From Pseudomonas soli (GTDB taxonomy: Bacteria > Pseudomonadota > Gammaproteobacteria > Pseudomonadales > Pseudomonadaceae): a DNA stretch of 64,000 bases. The notes below the pieces were generated by a model. It was not told where the DNA came from and ran no database searches. It was given only the letters and a program-made list of their open reading frames with translations. The translations under genes were made by a program, and so were the position numbers. The DNA is taken from assembly GCF_900110655.1 (NCBI RefSeq), contig NZ_FOEQ01000003.1, positions 372,001 through 436,000 on the forward strand, in the 5' to 3' direction. Position 1 is the stretch's first letter. Each line of letters begins with the position of its first letter. Shown one piece after another: positions 1 to 8,006 of this stretch.

Positions 1-931
1 CGACCATGAACGCCACCCCGAGCAGGATCAACGCCACCCCGGCATGGCTCACCGGCAGCAGTTGCAGGGCATACAGCGCCAGCAGCAGGCAGATGCCGCC
101 GACCACGCCGCCGACCCCGGAGCCAGGATTCATGAATTCGAACAGCAGGCCGTACACGCCGATCATGATCAGGATCAGCGCCACGCTGGGGTTGGTGATC
201 ACTGCGAGCAGGCGGGTGCGCCAGTCCGGCAGGTGTTCGGTCACACTGGCCTCATGGGTGCGCAGTTGCACGGTCTGGCCTGCGACGAGCAGTGACTTGC
301 CATCGAGCTGTCGCAGCAGGTCGGGGAGGTCGTTGGCGATCAGGTCGATTACCTGCAAGCGCTGCGCTTCGCTGGCCGACAGGCTGACGGCCTCGCGCAC
401 GGCCTTCTCCGCCCAGTCGGCGTTGCGCCCGCGCAGTTGGGCCAGGCCACGGATGTAGGCCGCAGCATCATTGACCTGTTTGCGTGCCAATGCGCCTTCT
501 TCGCTGTTCGTGGCGGGTTGTTCAGCTTTGCCGGGGACGCCGATCTGCACTGGCGTCGCGGCGCCGAGGTTGGTCCCCGGGGCCATGGCCGCGATATGGC
601 TGGCGTAGAGGATGTAAGTGCCGGCGCTGGCTGCCCTGGCGCCACCCGGGGCGACGTAGGTGGCCACCGGCACGGGGCTGGCGAGAATGGCCTTGATGAT
701 TTGGCGCATGGCGCTGTCCAGCCCGCCGGGAGTATCGAGGCGGATCACCACCAGTTGCGCGCCTTGTGCCTGCCCCTGGTCCAGCCCACGCAGCAGATAG
801 TCGGCGCTGGCCGGGCCGATGGCATCATCGACGCTCAACAGCCATACATTTGCGCCAGGCGCGCTTTGGCCACTCGGCACGAAGCCGAGGACCAACAGCA
901 ACAGCAGCATGCGCCAGCGCTGGGCGATCAC
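1..931 (-). CDS. NfeD-family membrane-bound ClpP-class serine protease (partial, runs off the left end)
   Basis: The reverse strand reads open from a GTG at 931 to the window edge (310 codons). An N-terminal hydrophobic stretch of mostly leucines (residues 8-18) is a signal or anchor. A ClpP/crotonase-like domain follows, with GGARAASAG holding the likely nucleophile Ser (about residue 102) and a Lys at about 151 (ARKQVNDAAAYI) fitting the Ser-Lys dyad of NfeD proteases. The visible end begins a multi-helix membrane region containing FEFMNPGSGVGG, typical of long-form NfeD. The family is thought to work with a stomatin/SPFH partner, which would lie beyond the left edge. I chose GTG 931 because GAGGTG lies just upstream; ATG 910 is the alternative start. 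The family call is strong; the protein's substrate is unknown. Confidence 0.85.
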   Translation of the reverse strand, partial: MIAQRWRMLLLLLVLGFVPSGQSAPGANVWLLSVDDAIGPASADYLLRGLDQGQAQGAQLVVIRLDTPGGLDSAMRQIIKAILASPVPVATYVAPGGARAASAGTYILYASHIAAMAPGTNLGAATPVQIGVPGKAEQPATNSEEGALARKQVNDAAAYIRGLAQLRGRNADWAEKAVREAVSLSASEAQRLQVIDLIANDLPDLLRQLDGKSLLVAGQTVQLRTHEASVTEHLPDWRTRLLAVITNPSVALILIMIGVYGLLFEFMNPGSGVGGVVGGICLLLALYALQLLPVSHAGVALILLGVAFMV

Positions 932-1027
932 CTGTCGTCACCTCATGCGGACCCGTCCTTGAAGTTTAGCCTTGGCTGTCGAGCCACGACCTAAACTTGT
1001 GGATGGGGGCAAAACCGGAGGTGCATC

Positions 1028-1486
1028 ATGCGTATGGCCAAGACCCTTCAGCAGCGCCTGGACCAGGCCAACTGCGACTACGACATCATTCCCCATCCCC
1101 ATTCGGCCACCAGCCTGGAGTCGGCGCGCACGGCCGGCGTACCCGCCGAGCGGGTCGCCAAGTCAGTGATGCTCGATGACCGCCATGGCAACTTCATCAT
1201 GGCCGTGCTGCCGGCCAACCGGCATCTGGACATGACCGAGGTGCGCATGACCGGCGCCTGGCAGCTGACGCGCGAGAGCAACTTGCCGAGCCTGTTCGGC
1301 GATTGCGAGCGCGGCGCCATCCCGGCCCTGGGCGACGCCTACAACATTCCCATGCTGCTCGACCGGAGTCTTACCCGCCAGGGCGATGTCTACCTCGAGG
1401 CAGGTGACCACGATCATCTGATCCACATGAGCATGGAGCAATACTTGAAGCTGGTGCCGCACGCCGAAGTGCGCGAATTGAGCTGA
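1028..1486 (+). CDS. YbaK/EbsC-type aminoacyl-tRNA deacylase domain protein
   Basis: This 152-residue single-domain protein starts at ATG 1028 behind a strong GGAGG. Its features fit the YbaK/ProX deacylase fold: an SATSLESARTAGVP segment followed by the conserved KSVMLDDRHGNFIMAVLPA block (about 45-63), which carries the lysine expected in the editing pocket. Members of the family hydrolyse mischarged aminoacyl-tRNAs in trans, but the substrate here cannot be assigned. Pseudomonas homologues of this length are usually annotated only as YbaK/EbsC family. The gene stands alone, divergent from the NfeD-type gene, with DUF2789 60 bp downstream. The lysine assignment is an inference from the family. 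Confidence 0.8.
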   Translation: MRMAKTLQQRLDQANCDYDIIPHPHSATSLESARTAGVPAERVAKSVMLDDRHGNFIMAVLPANRHLDMTEVRMTGAWQLTRESNLPSLFGDCERGAIPALGDAYNIPMLLDRSLTRQGDVYLEAGDHDHLIHMSMEQYLKLVPHAEVRELS

Positions 1487-1545
1487 TGCTCGCAACCAAC
1501 GCCGGGTTGGCGTCGTGGACGACCCGCCCGGCCCGAGGAGGAATC

Positions 1546-1788
1546 ATGGAAGCACCGAACCATCCATTCGCCGACCTGTTCAAGCAACTGGGGCTGGCGG
1601 ACGATGCCACCAGCATCGACCAGTTCATCACCACTCATTCGCCGTTGAAGAACGAGATCAAGCTGGTGGACGCACCGTTCTGGACCGAGGCGCAAAGAAC
1701 CTTTTTGAAGGAAAGCATCATAGAGGACGCCGATTGGGCGGTACCCTTCGACCAACTCAACGAAGCACTGCGTCGCCCCCGCAAATAA
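1546..1788 (+). CDS. DUF2789 family protein
   Basis: This 80-residue acidic, soluble protein starts at ATG 1546 immediately after an excellent ribosome-binding site (CGAGGAGGAATC). The reading frame is open further upstream, but the site clearly fixes this start. The sequence (HPFADLFKQLGLADDATSIDQFITTH..., then APFWTEAQRTFLKESIIEDADWA) matches the DUF2789 family in length and motif order. Such proteins are common in gammaproteobacteria and have no known function. No signal peptide or membrane segment is visible. Confidence 0.8.
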   Translation: MEAPNHPFADLFKQLGLADDATSIDQFITTHSPLKNEIKLVDAPFWTEAQRTFLKESIIEDADWAVPFDQLNEALRRPRK

Positions 1789-1858
1789 AGCGCCGAGCGG
1801 CACCTGATGGGTGATCGGGCCGTTGCTATGCTCAGGTAAAACAAGAGGGGATGGCGCA

Positions 1859-2497
1859 ATGAAAGATCCCTACGCACCAGGATTCTGGTGCACCGTGACG
1901 ATCCTGGGCACCCTGACCGCCGGCTACTTCTACGGTATCCGGCACACCCACCAGATGAACCAGGCCGTGCAGTTTCTCTATGCCGCCGCCGCCGTTACCG
2001 CGGCGGTGGCGCTCTGCGGCCTGGCCTGGATCGCCTGGCAGCATTTGCACCTGAACAAGCGTGAGGTGGCCCAGGGGCGAACGTTGCTGACCATCTGGAA
2101 CACCAAGGTTGCCCTGCGCCGGGTCGAGACGGTGTTCGACCGCTACTTCTGGGGCAGCTACTGGCACTCCGGGCGCACCTTCGAGGAGGTAATGGGCGAG
2201 CTCAAGGGCACACCGTTGGAGCAAAGCCTCGACGCCCTCAAGCGCCAGTGCCGGGAGCTAGACCGCGAGGTGCACGACCACCACCATCACTGGCTGGCCA
2301 ATGCCCGCGACCTGTCCAGCGTGGCCACGGCGATGGCCCGCGAGCGCTACCAGTTGGACCTGTGCGATGCTCCGGTGCGCGATGGCGGCAATACCGCCGT
2401 GCTCAATCGCGATCTGGAAGTGCTGGTGTACACCTGGTCGGCGCGCCTGCGCAGCTTCGACCATCAACTGGACGAGTTGGAGCGCGCTTACCACTAG
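1859..2497 (+). CDS. Hypothetical inner-membrane protein with cytoplasmic helical domain
   Basis: This 212-residue protein starts at ATG 1859 behind AGGGGATGG. Two N-terminal hydrophobic segments (about residues 8-26 and 38-58, the second rich in Ala/Val) form a hairpin. The rest is a charged, probably helical region with heptad-like stretches and a His-rich DHHHHW motif near residue 140. It has no recognised catalytic motif. It ends only 6 bp before the stop of the oppositely oriented CBS gene, so the two converge. I recognise no function; the call rests on good coding character and a plausible start. Confidence 0.65.
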   Translation: MKDPYAPGFWCTVTILGTLTAGYFYGIRHTHQMNQAVQFLYAAAAVTAAVALCGLAWIAWQHLHLNKREVAQGRTLLTIWNTKVALRRVETVFDRYFWGSYWHSGRTFEEVMGELKGTPLEQSLDALKRQCRELDREVHDHHHHWLANARDLSSVATAMARERYQLDLCDAPVRDGGNTAVLNRDLEVLVYTWSARLRSFDHQLDELERAYH

Positions 2498-2503
2498 GCG
2501 GGA

Positions 2504-2941
2504 TCATTCGCCGCGGATGTATTGCTCGAGCTGCAGGATCAGGTTGGCCTGCTCGGCGATGGTTTCCTTCACCAGGTCGCCAATCGACAACAGCCCCAGC
2601 AGCTTGCCGTTATCCACTACGGGCAGGTGGCGCAGATGGCGGTTGGTCATCAGGTTCATGCAGTACTCGAGGTTCTGCTTGGGCTCAACGGTGACTACCG
2701 GCGAACTCATGATTTCCCGTACCGGCGTGGCAGCCGATGAGCGCCCCTTGAGCACCAGTTTGCGGGCATAGTCGCGTTCGCTGACGATGCCTACGACCTG
2801 GTCGTTTTCCATCACCGGTAATGCACCGACGTTCTTCTCCGCCAGCAGCTTCAAGGCATCCAGCACCGAGTCATCAGGGCTGATGGTGTAGACGGTCTGA
2901 TGCTGGGACTTGGCTTTGAGGATTTGTTCGACGTTCTTCAT
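2504..2941 (-). CDS. CBS-domain pair protein
   Basis: This 145-residue cytoplasmic protein is almost entirely a tandem CBS (Bateman) module. The first repeat holds SPDDSVLDALKLLAEKNVGALPVMENDQVVGIVSERDYARK and the second PKQNLEYCMNLMTNRHLRHLPVVDNGKLLGLLSIGDLVK. Such pairs bind adenine nucleotides and act as energy or redox sensors; stand-alone versions usually have no assigned partner. ATG 2941 is the start because GAGG sits 6 nt upstream; the frame extends to 3028 but without a site. No partner gene is evident, and the M20 peptidase upstream is separated by a hairpin. Confidence 0.88.
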   Translation of the reverse strand: MKNVEQILKAKSQHQTVYTISPDDSVLDALKLLAEKNVGALPVMENDQVVGIVSERDYARKLVLKGRSSAATPVREIMSSPVVTVEPKQNLEYCMNLMTNRHLRHLPVVDNGKLLGLLSIGDLVKETIAEQANLILQLEQYIRGE

Positions 2942-3059
2942 ACGGGCCTCGGTGGGTGAAAAAGCGCGGTGTCGGAGTAAATAAAGCATCCGGCACGGCG
3001 CTCTGCACGGCAATGCAGGAAACGGCATCGAGGTGATTGAAAAACGTCATCGTGGCAAG

Positions 3060-3078
3060 AGGCCGCAATGCGGCCCCG
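3060..3078 (-). terminator. Hairpin after the M20 peptidase gene
   Basis: A perfect GGCCGCATTGCGGCC-type stem-loop lies just downstream of the peptidase stop. On the reverse strand it is followed by a short pyrimidine tract (TCTT) rather than a long T run, so termination may be partial. Confidence 0.45.
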
Positions 3079-3087
3079 GGTGAATCA

Positions 3088-4818
3088 TCAAAGCTTCGGC
3101 ATCTGCCCGATCCGCGCCACCATCTCGCTGACGATCTGCAGGTCGAGCATGAATTGCTCCACGGTCTTGAACTCGTTGTCGTTGTGCCCGGTGTACTTCA
3201 CATCCGGCATGGCCAGGCCGAACTGCACGCCATTGGGCAGGTCGTGCACCGAGGTGGCGCCGGCGGAGGTGCCGTACTCGTGCTTCATGCCCAGGTTCTC
3301 GCTGGCCACGGCCAGCAGGGCCTTGACCCACTCGCCCTCGGGGTTGCGGTACATCGGCTCGTCCATGCTGTAGTCGAAGGCCACCTTGGTCTGGCTCTTG
3401 GCAACCCAGCTGTCGAGCTTGCCGGAGATCTCACCTTTGAGGGTGTCGAGCGACTTGCCTTTGGGAATGCGCAGGTTCACCGCCAGCTTCAGCGCCTTGT
3501 CATCCAGGCCGACGAAGGTCAACGAGGTGGTCAGCGGGCCCATGAAGTCGTCCTTGAAGCCCACGCCAAGCTTGTTGCCCAGGTAGCCCAGGCCCCAGTT
3601 GTCGGCGGCGTAGCGGGCGGCGTCGGTGATGTGGTTGTGCTTGAGCGGCACGTCCTTGCCCAGGCCATTGAGGAAGTCGAGCATGCGCGCCACCGGGTTG
3701 ACCCCGGACTCGGGCTCGGAGGAGTGCGCCGATACGCCGGTCACGGTCAGCAGCACCTGCTTGCCGTCGACCTTGGCGTCGATGCTGAAGTCGCCACCAT
3801 GGCGCTTGACGTAGGCCGCGCCGGCTTTTTCCAGGGCCTTGGCCAGTTCGGCCGGCTTGTCGCCGGTCAATGTCGCCACCGAGCTACCGGGGATCTGGTT
3901 GGTGGCCAGGCCGCCGGTGAGGTTGATCACCTCGGCGCCTTTGCCATCACCGGCACGCTTGGCGAAGGTAGCCATGACGGTGCCATAGCCTTTCTCGGCG
4001 ATCACTACCGGGTAGCCGCCGTCCAGCGCCAGGTTGTAGTCAGGGGTGGCGTTGCGTTCGAAGTAGTAGGGGATGGCATCACCGGTGGTTTCCTCGGTGG
4101 TGTCCACCAGCAGCTTGAACTGGCGCGCCAGCGGCAGCTTTTCGTCCTTGGCTACTTTCAGCGCGTAGAGCGCGACGACGATGCCGTTCTTGTCGTCCTC
4201 GGTGCCGCGGCCATACATGCGATCGCCCACCAGGGTGACCTTGAACGGGTCGAGCTTGGTGCCGTCCTTGAGCTTCCAGTTTTCCGGGGTGACCGGCACC
4301 ACGTCGGCATGGGCGTGGATACCGATGACTTCCTTGCCTTCGCCCAACGTGATCTCGTAGACGCGGTTGTCGATATTGCGGAACTGCAGGCCGAAGCCCT
4401 CGGCCAGGGCCTTGATCTTGTCGGCGATCTTGAGGAACTCCGGGTTCTCGTGCTGCGGCACACCTTCTTTGCGCACGGTCGGGATCTCTACCAGCTCGCG
4501 CAGGGTCTCCTTTGCGGCCTTGCCGTACTTGATGCGGGTGTACAGGCCCAGCAGGCGGTTGATCTCGTCCTGCTGCTCGGCAGCCAGGGGCTTGCCGGCC
4601 AGGTACAGCTTGAGGGTGTCGTCCAGCTTGTCGGCCTTGGCCAGGTCGCTGCCGGCCAGCTTGCCGAGGAACTGCTTGAAGTCGGCCGGGTCGCTGCCGT
4701 CGTAGGCCTTGATGATGGCGGCGGACTGCTGCTGGGAGAGGTTGGCCTGGGCCGGGATCGAGAACATGGCCACGCTGGCCAGCAGGAGCGATGCGGCGGA
4801 TAGCTTGGTAAATGGCAT
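3088..4818 (-). CDS. Secreted M20-family metallopeptidase (dipeptidase type)
   Basis: This 576-residue protein has a clear signal peptide (MPFTKLSAASLLLASVAMFSI, cleavage after PAQA), so it is periplasmic or secreted. Dinuclear-zinc M20 motifs appear in order: HAHADVVPV (metal ligand and Asp), YGRGTEDDKNG (bridging Asp) and TTEETTGD (catalytic Glu pair). The dimerisation domain follows, with VSAHSSEP, and then a C-terminal TGHNDNEF metal-ligand segment. Family members cleave dipeptides or small peptides. ATG 4818 directly begins the signal sequence; ATG 4830 is in frame but its AAGGA abuts the codon, so 4818 is preferred. It is divergent from the DUF3857 gene, and a Fur box lies between them. 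Confidence 0.88.
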   Translation of the reverse strand: MPFTKLSAASLLLASVAMFSIPAQANLSQQQSAAIIKAYDGSDPADFKQFLGKLAGSDLAKADKLDDTLKLYLAGKPLAAEQQDEINRLLGLYTRIKYGKAAKETLRELVEIPTVRKEGVPQHENPEFLKIADKIKALAEGFGLQFRNIDNRVYEITLGEGKEVIGIHAHADVVPVTPENWKLKDGTKLDPFKVTLVGDRMYGRGTEDDKNGIVVALYALKVAKDEKLPLARQFKLLVDTTEETTGDAIPYYFERNATPDYNLALDGGYPVVIAEKGYGTVMATFAKRAGDGKGAEVINLTGGLATNQIPGSSVATLTGDKPAELAKALEKAGAAYVKRHGGDFSIDAKVDGKQVLLTVTGVSAHSSEPESGVNPVARMLDFLNGLGKDVPLKHNHITDAARYAADNWGLGYLGNKLGVGFKDDFMGPLTTSLTFVGLDDKALKLAVNLRIPKGKSLDTLKGEISGKLDSWVAKSQTKVAFDYSMDEPMYRNPEGEWVKALLAVASENLGMKHEYGTSAGATSVHDLPNGVQFGLAMPDVKYTGHNDNEFKTVEQFMLDLQIVSEMVARIGQMPKL

Positions 4819-4982
4819 GGGTGTGCGCATTCCTTTGCAAGGGGTGGAGGGCGACCGTTTACGCAAACGGAAGATGCCCACGCTATCACCAATGACTACC
4901 GGCGCGGGAGAGGTGGCAATGTGCATTTCTGCACAAACGTGCAAGCTTTCATCTACGGCGCGGCCTGCAGCTTTATGACAAA

Positions 4983-5001
4983 AATGCGTATCATTAGCGT
5001 T
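4983..5001 (+). promoter_or_regulatory. Predicted Fur box
   Basis: AATGCGTATCATTAGCGTT matches the 19-bp consensus AATGATAATCATTATCATT at 14 positions by direct comparison. It lies 37 bp before the DUF3857 start, where a promoter would be expected, and 164 bp from the divergent M20 start. Confidence 0.6.
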
Positions 5002-5037
5002 TTTTGTAATAACCCGTTTTACGAGAGAAGGATCCTC

Positions 5038-6888
5038 ATGTTCACGTCTTACCTTGCACCCCTGGCCGGGGTGCTGGCCTTCACCCTTGCCTGCATCACG
5101 CCCGCCCAGGCACGGGACGATGGCACTGACCACTCTGTCACCCTGGAAAAGGTCGTGCAGACCTTCACCGTGCAGACCGACGGCAGCTTCCAGGTAGCGG
5201 TCGAGTCGGTCTCGCGCATCAACGAAGAGCGGGCCATCCAGGCCAAGGCGCAGGAGCCGCTGAGCTATAACCGCTCGTACGAAACCCTGGAGGTCGACGA
5301 AGCCTTCACCCAGAAGCCTGATGGGCGCAAGGTGATGGTCGATGCCTCGCAGATCAAGGAGCAGCAGGAGCAGGCGTCCACCTACGCGCCGATGTTCCAG
5401 GACTCTCGGGTCAAGGTGGTGATCTTCCCGGAAGTGGCCGTCGGCGATCGCCTGGTGCTGCGCTACAAGCGCCATCGCAGCACTGCGCTGTTCCCCGGCC
5501 ACTTCGAGGACCTCACCGGCCCGGACTTCCACCCCGTGGGGCAATTCTCGCTGATCTACGACCTGCCGGCGGATCTGCCGCTGTACGCTGATGCTCGTGG
5601 CTTCAAGGCGTCCACGCCCAAGGCCGGCAAGGGCCGCAAGGTCTACCGCTGGGACTTCGTACCCGCCGACAGGGGCAGGATCGAGGCGAGCGCCGTGTCC
5701 TACCTGGACTACGGCCAGTACCTCGCGGTGTCGACCTTCAAGGATTACGCAGGGCTTGCCGCCAGCTACCAGGCGCGCGCCGGCGTGGAAGTGACACCAG
5801 CCATCGCCGCACTATCCGAGCAGTTGACGGCTAACCTGCCCGATGCCCGGGCCAAGGCGCTCAAGCTCAGCGACTGGGTGCGTGAGAACATCCGCTACGT
5901 GGCGGTCTATGTCGGTGCCGGCGGGGTGGTCCCGCATTCGGCGCAGAGCGTGCTGGACAACCGCTATGGCGACTGCAAGGACCATGTCGCCCTGCTCGAG
6001 GCATTGCTCAAGGCCGCAGCCATCGAAAGCTCGCCTGCCCTGGTCAACCTCGGCAACGCCTACCACCTGCCCAAGGTGCCGACCTTGGGCGTGCTCAACC
6101 ATGTGCTGACCTACGTACCGAGCCTGGACCTGTACCTGGACTCGACCGACCCGTCGGTGGCCGCCGGCTACCTGCCGCTGATGGACCTGGACAAGACGAC
6201 GTTGCTGACCGTCTCGGGCGCGTTTGGCAAGACCCCGGCCTACCAGTTCGGCAAGCAGGTCGGTGAGATGCTGTTCAAGGTCAAGGGCACGGGCGCCGCG
6301 GACTTCACCGGCGCTTCGACGATCGAGGGTTGGTCCAGCGAGGTCAACCGCTATGGCGCCAACTCGATGAGGCCGGCCGACCTCGACCGCATGGTCGAGC
6401 AGGTGCTCAATGCCTACGGGCAGCGGGGCAGCGGCAAGATCCTGATCCAGCCATCGGTGGCGCCGGAGCACTTCCACAGCCAGGTCGAAGGTCATACCGA
6501 GAACCTGGTGAACCTGCCAGGGCCAGTGGGGCTTCCGGCACTGAGCAGCCTGGTCGGCGGTATCTCGCAAATGGTCTATGGCTTTGCCGCCGAAAACGAA
6601 CGCACCCAAGGCTTCGTCTGCATTTCCAACGAAGCGGTGGAGAAGGCACGCTTCGAGTTCCCTGCCGAAGTTACTGTCCTGGCGACGCCCAAGGCCGTTG
6701 CCGTGAAGGAAGGTAGCTTCGACTACAGTGCCCGTTACACTCGCGATGGCAACGCCGTGGTGGTCGAGCGGCGCATGCAGTTCAAGCATCCGAAGGCGGT
6801 GTGCACGCCTGAAGAGTTCAAGACGATGAAGCCGGTAATTGAAACCATGGTCAGGGACCTGCAAGGCCAGATCATCGTGCAGGGCTGA
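5038..6888 (+). CDS. DUF3857 / transglutaminase-like exported protein
   Basis: This 616-residue protein begins at ATG 5038 behind GAGAAGGA. A signal peptide (MFTSYLAPLAGVLAFTLACI, then TPAQA) predicts export. Residues about 20-230 form a beta-rich DUF3857 region. A transglutaminase-like core follows, with VRENIRYVAVYVGAGGVVPHSA, the catalytic-type Cys in NRYGDCKDHVALLEALLKAA, a His in VLNHVLTYVP and an Asp in YLDSTDPS, which together make the Cys-His-Asp triad of the family. The C-terminal third resembles a DUF3858-like beta domain. Family members have no settled function; cross-linking, peptidase or periplasmic scaffold roles are all possible. The predicted Fur box just upstream suggests expression under iron starvation. 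Confidence 0.85.
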   Translation: MFTSYLAPLAGVLAFTLACITPAQARDDGTDHSVTLEKVVQTFTVQTDGSFQVAVESVSRINEERAIQAKAQEPLSYNRSYETLEVDEAFTQKPDGRKVMVDASQIKEQQEQASTYAPMFQDSRVKVVIFPEVAVGDRLVLRYKRHRSTALFPGHFEDLTGPDFHPVGQFSLIYDLPADLPLYADARGFKASTPKAGKGRKVYRWDFVPADRGRIEASAVSYLDYGQYLAVSTFKDYAGLAASYQARAGVEVTPAIAALSEQLTANLPDARAKALKLSDWVRENIRYVAVYVGAGGVVPHSAQSVLDNRYGDCKDHVALLEALLKAAAIESSPALVNLGNAYHLPKVPTLGVLNHVLTYVPSLDLYLDSTDPSVAAGYLPLMDLDKTTLLTVSGAFGKTPAYQFGKQVGEMLFKVKGTGAADFTGASTIEGWSSEVNRYGANSMRPADLDRMVEQVLNAYGQRGSGKILIQPSVAPEHFHSQVEGHTENLVNLPGPVGLPALSSLVGGISQMVYGFAAENERTQGFVCISNEAVEKARFEFPAEVTVLATPKAVAVKEGSFDYSARYTRDGNAVVVERRMQFKHPKAVCTPEEFKTMKPVIETMVRDLQGQIIVQG

Positions 6889-6901
6889 GGCCCGGAAACG
6901 C

Positions 6902-6941
6902 AAAAGCCCCGCCAGAGTGATCTGAGCGGGGCTTTGCTTTT
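6902..6941 (+). terminator. Rho-independent terminator, bidirectional
   Basis: A 10-bp perfect stem (AAAGCCCCGC / GCGGGGCTTT) is followed by GCTTTT on the plus strand and has an A run on the other side. It ends the DUF3857 transcript and may also stop the convergent tRNA transcript. Confidence 0.8.
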
Positions 6942-6980
6942 ACCGTCACCGTGCAAACACCTGGGTGGCGGTTGATGTCA

Positions 6981-7057
6981 TGGCGCACTCGGCGGGATTC
7001 GAACCCACGACCCCTGCCTTCGGAGGGCAGTACTCTATCCAGCTGAGCTACGAGTGC
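6981..7057 (-). tRNA. tRNA-Arg (anticodon CCG)
   Basis: The reverse strand folds as a 77-nt cloverleaf. The acceptor stem is GCACTCG/CGAGTGC, the D-arm is GCTCAGCTGGATAGAGT, and the anticodon stem CTGCC/GGCAG closes the loop CTCCGAA (anticodon CCG, reading CGG). The T-arm contains GGTTCGAATCC, and the 3' CCA is encoded. The transcript faces the DUF3857 terminator. Confidence 0.95.
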
Positions 7058-7067
7058 AACGGGGCGC

Positions 7068-7096
7068 ATGATACCCATCTGATTCGGTGGCGTCCA
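7068..7096 (-). promoter_or_regulatory. Predicted sigma-70 promoter of tRNA-Arg
   Basis: On the reverse strand, TGGACG and TATCAT are spaced 17 bp, with four and four to five matches to the consensus hexamers. A GC-rich discriminator (GCGCCCC) lies just before the tRNA, typical of growth-rate-controlled stable-RNA promoters. Confidence 0.5.
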
Positions 7097-7142
7097 TGGC
7101 CTTGATCTATGGAGTGTTTTCCCAAGGGACAGCGGGCGCCCG

Positions 7143-8006
7143 TCATAGCGCGATCAGCTCCGGTCGCAGCCCCTCCACTCGTTGGCCTGTCGGCTTGAGA
7201 TACCCATCATCCCCGGTGATCTGCTGCAGGACCTTTTCCCGCAACCCATGTAACCCCACGCCGGTGCGCTGGCGCGGGTGCGTTAGATCAATCGGCACTA
7301 CGGCCTTGATCCGCCCGGGACGAGGTTCCAGCACCACCACGCGGTCGGCCAGGTAGGTCGCCTCCTCGGCATCGTGGGTGACCAGCAGGATGGTAATCCC
7401 CGAGCGTTCGCGAATCGCCAGCAGTTCATTCTGCAGCTGTTGGCGGTTCAAAGCGTCGAGGGCGCCGAAGGGTTCGTCCAGCAGCAGAATGCGCGGGCTG
7501 GCCACCAGCCCCCGGGCGATGGCCACGCGCTGGGCCATGCCGCCGGATAGTTGGTGCGGATAGGCCGATTCGAAACCGACTAGCCCCACCAGTTGCACGT
7601 ACTCGTGAATCCGCCGGGCACGCTCGCCTTGAGTGAGTGTCTCGTTGACCAGGCCCAGGCCGATGTTCTGCGCCACTGTCAGCCAGGGAAACAGGCGGTG
7701 CTCCTGGAACACGATGCCGCGTTCAGCGCCGATGCCGTTGACTGGCTGGCCATCGACGCGGATCTGGCCGCTGTAGTCGTTGTCCAGGCCCACCAGCAGG
7801 CGCAGCAGGGTGGATTTGCCGCAGCCCGACGAACCGACGATGGCGATGAATTCGCCCTGTTCGATCGACAGGTCAAAGTCGCGAATGGCTTCGAACGGCT
7901 GGCCGTCGACGCTGAAGGTCTTGCCGACTTTCTCGAAGCTGACCAGCGGCGGTGTGGCATCAGCTTGGTTGGCCGCGTGCAGGGCCGGGGTGATGAAGGA
8001 ATTCAT
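7143..8006 (-). CDS. atsC: Sulfate-ester/sulfonate ABC transporter ATP-binding protein AtsC
   Basis: This 287-residue ABC ATPase has Walker A GSSGCGKST (about 58-66), Q-loop VFQEHRLFPW, signature LSGGMAQR, Walker B ILLLDEPFGALD and switch His in LLVTHDAEEA. It belongs to the SsuB/TauB nitrate-sulfonate-taurine group. Its start codon overlaps the stop of the double permease by 4 bp (ATGA), so the two are translationally coupled. The placement next to atsB, and divergent from atsR and atsK, matches the sulfate-ester uptake locus I recall from P. putida S-313. It energises uptake of alkyl or aryl sulfate esters as sulfur sources. Confidence 0.88.
   Translation of the reverse strand: MNSFITPALHAANQADATPPLVSFEKVGKTFSVDGQPFEAIRDFDLSIEQGEFIAIVGSSGCGKSTLLRLLVGLDNDYSGQIRVDGQPVNGIGAERGIVFQEHRLFPWLTVAQNIGLGLVNETLTQGERARRIHEYVQLVGLVGFESAYPHQLSGGMAQRVAIARGLVASPRILLLDEPFGALDALNRQQLQNELLAIRERSGITILLVTHDAEEATYLADRVVVLEPRPGRIKAVVPIDLTHPRQRTGVGLHGLREKVLQQITGDDGYLKPTGQRVEGLRPELIAL

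Noticed and set aside
3037..4803. 588-codon open frame on the plus strand across the M20 gene
   Set aside because: It is antisense to a signal-peptide-bearing M20 peptidase with all motifs. GC-rich codon bias leaves opposite frames open.
4819..5544. Upstream extension of the M20 frame to 5544
   Set aside because: It would run antisense through the DUF3857 gene and bury the signal peptide inside the protein.
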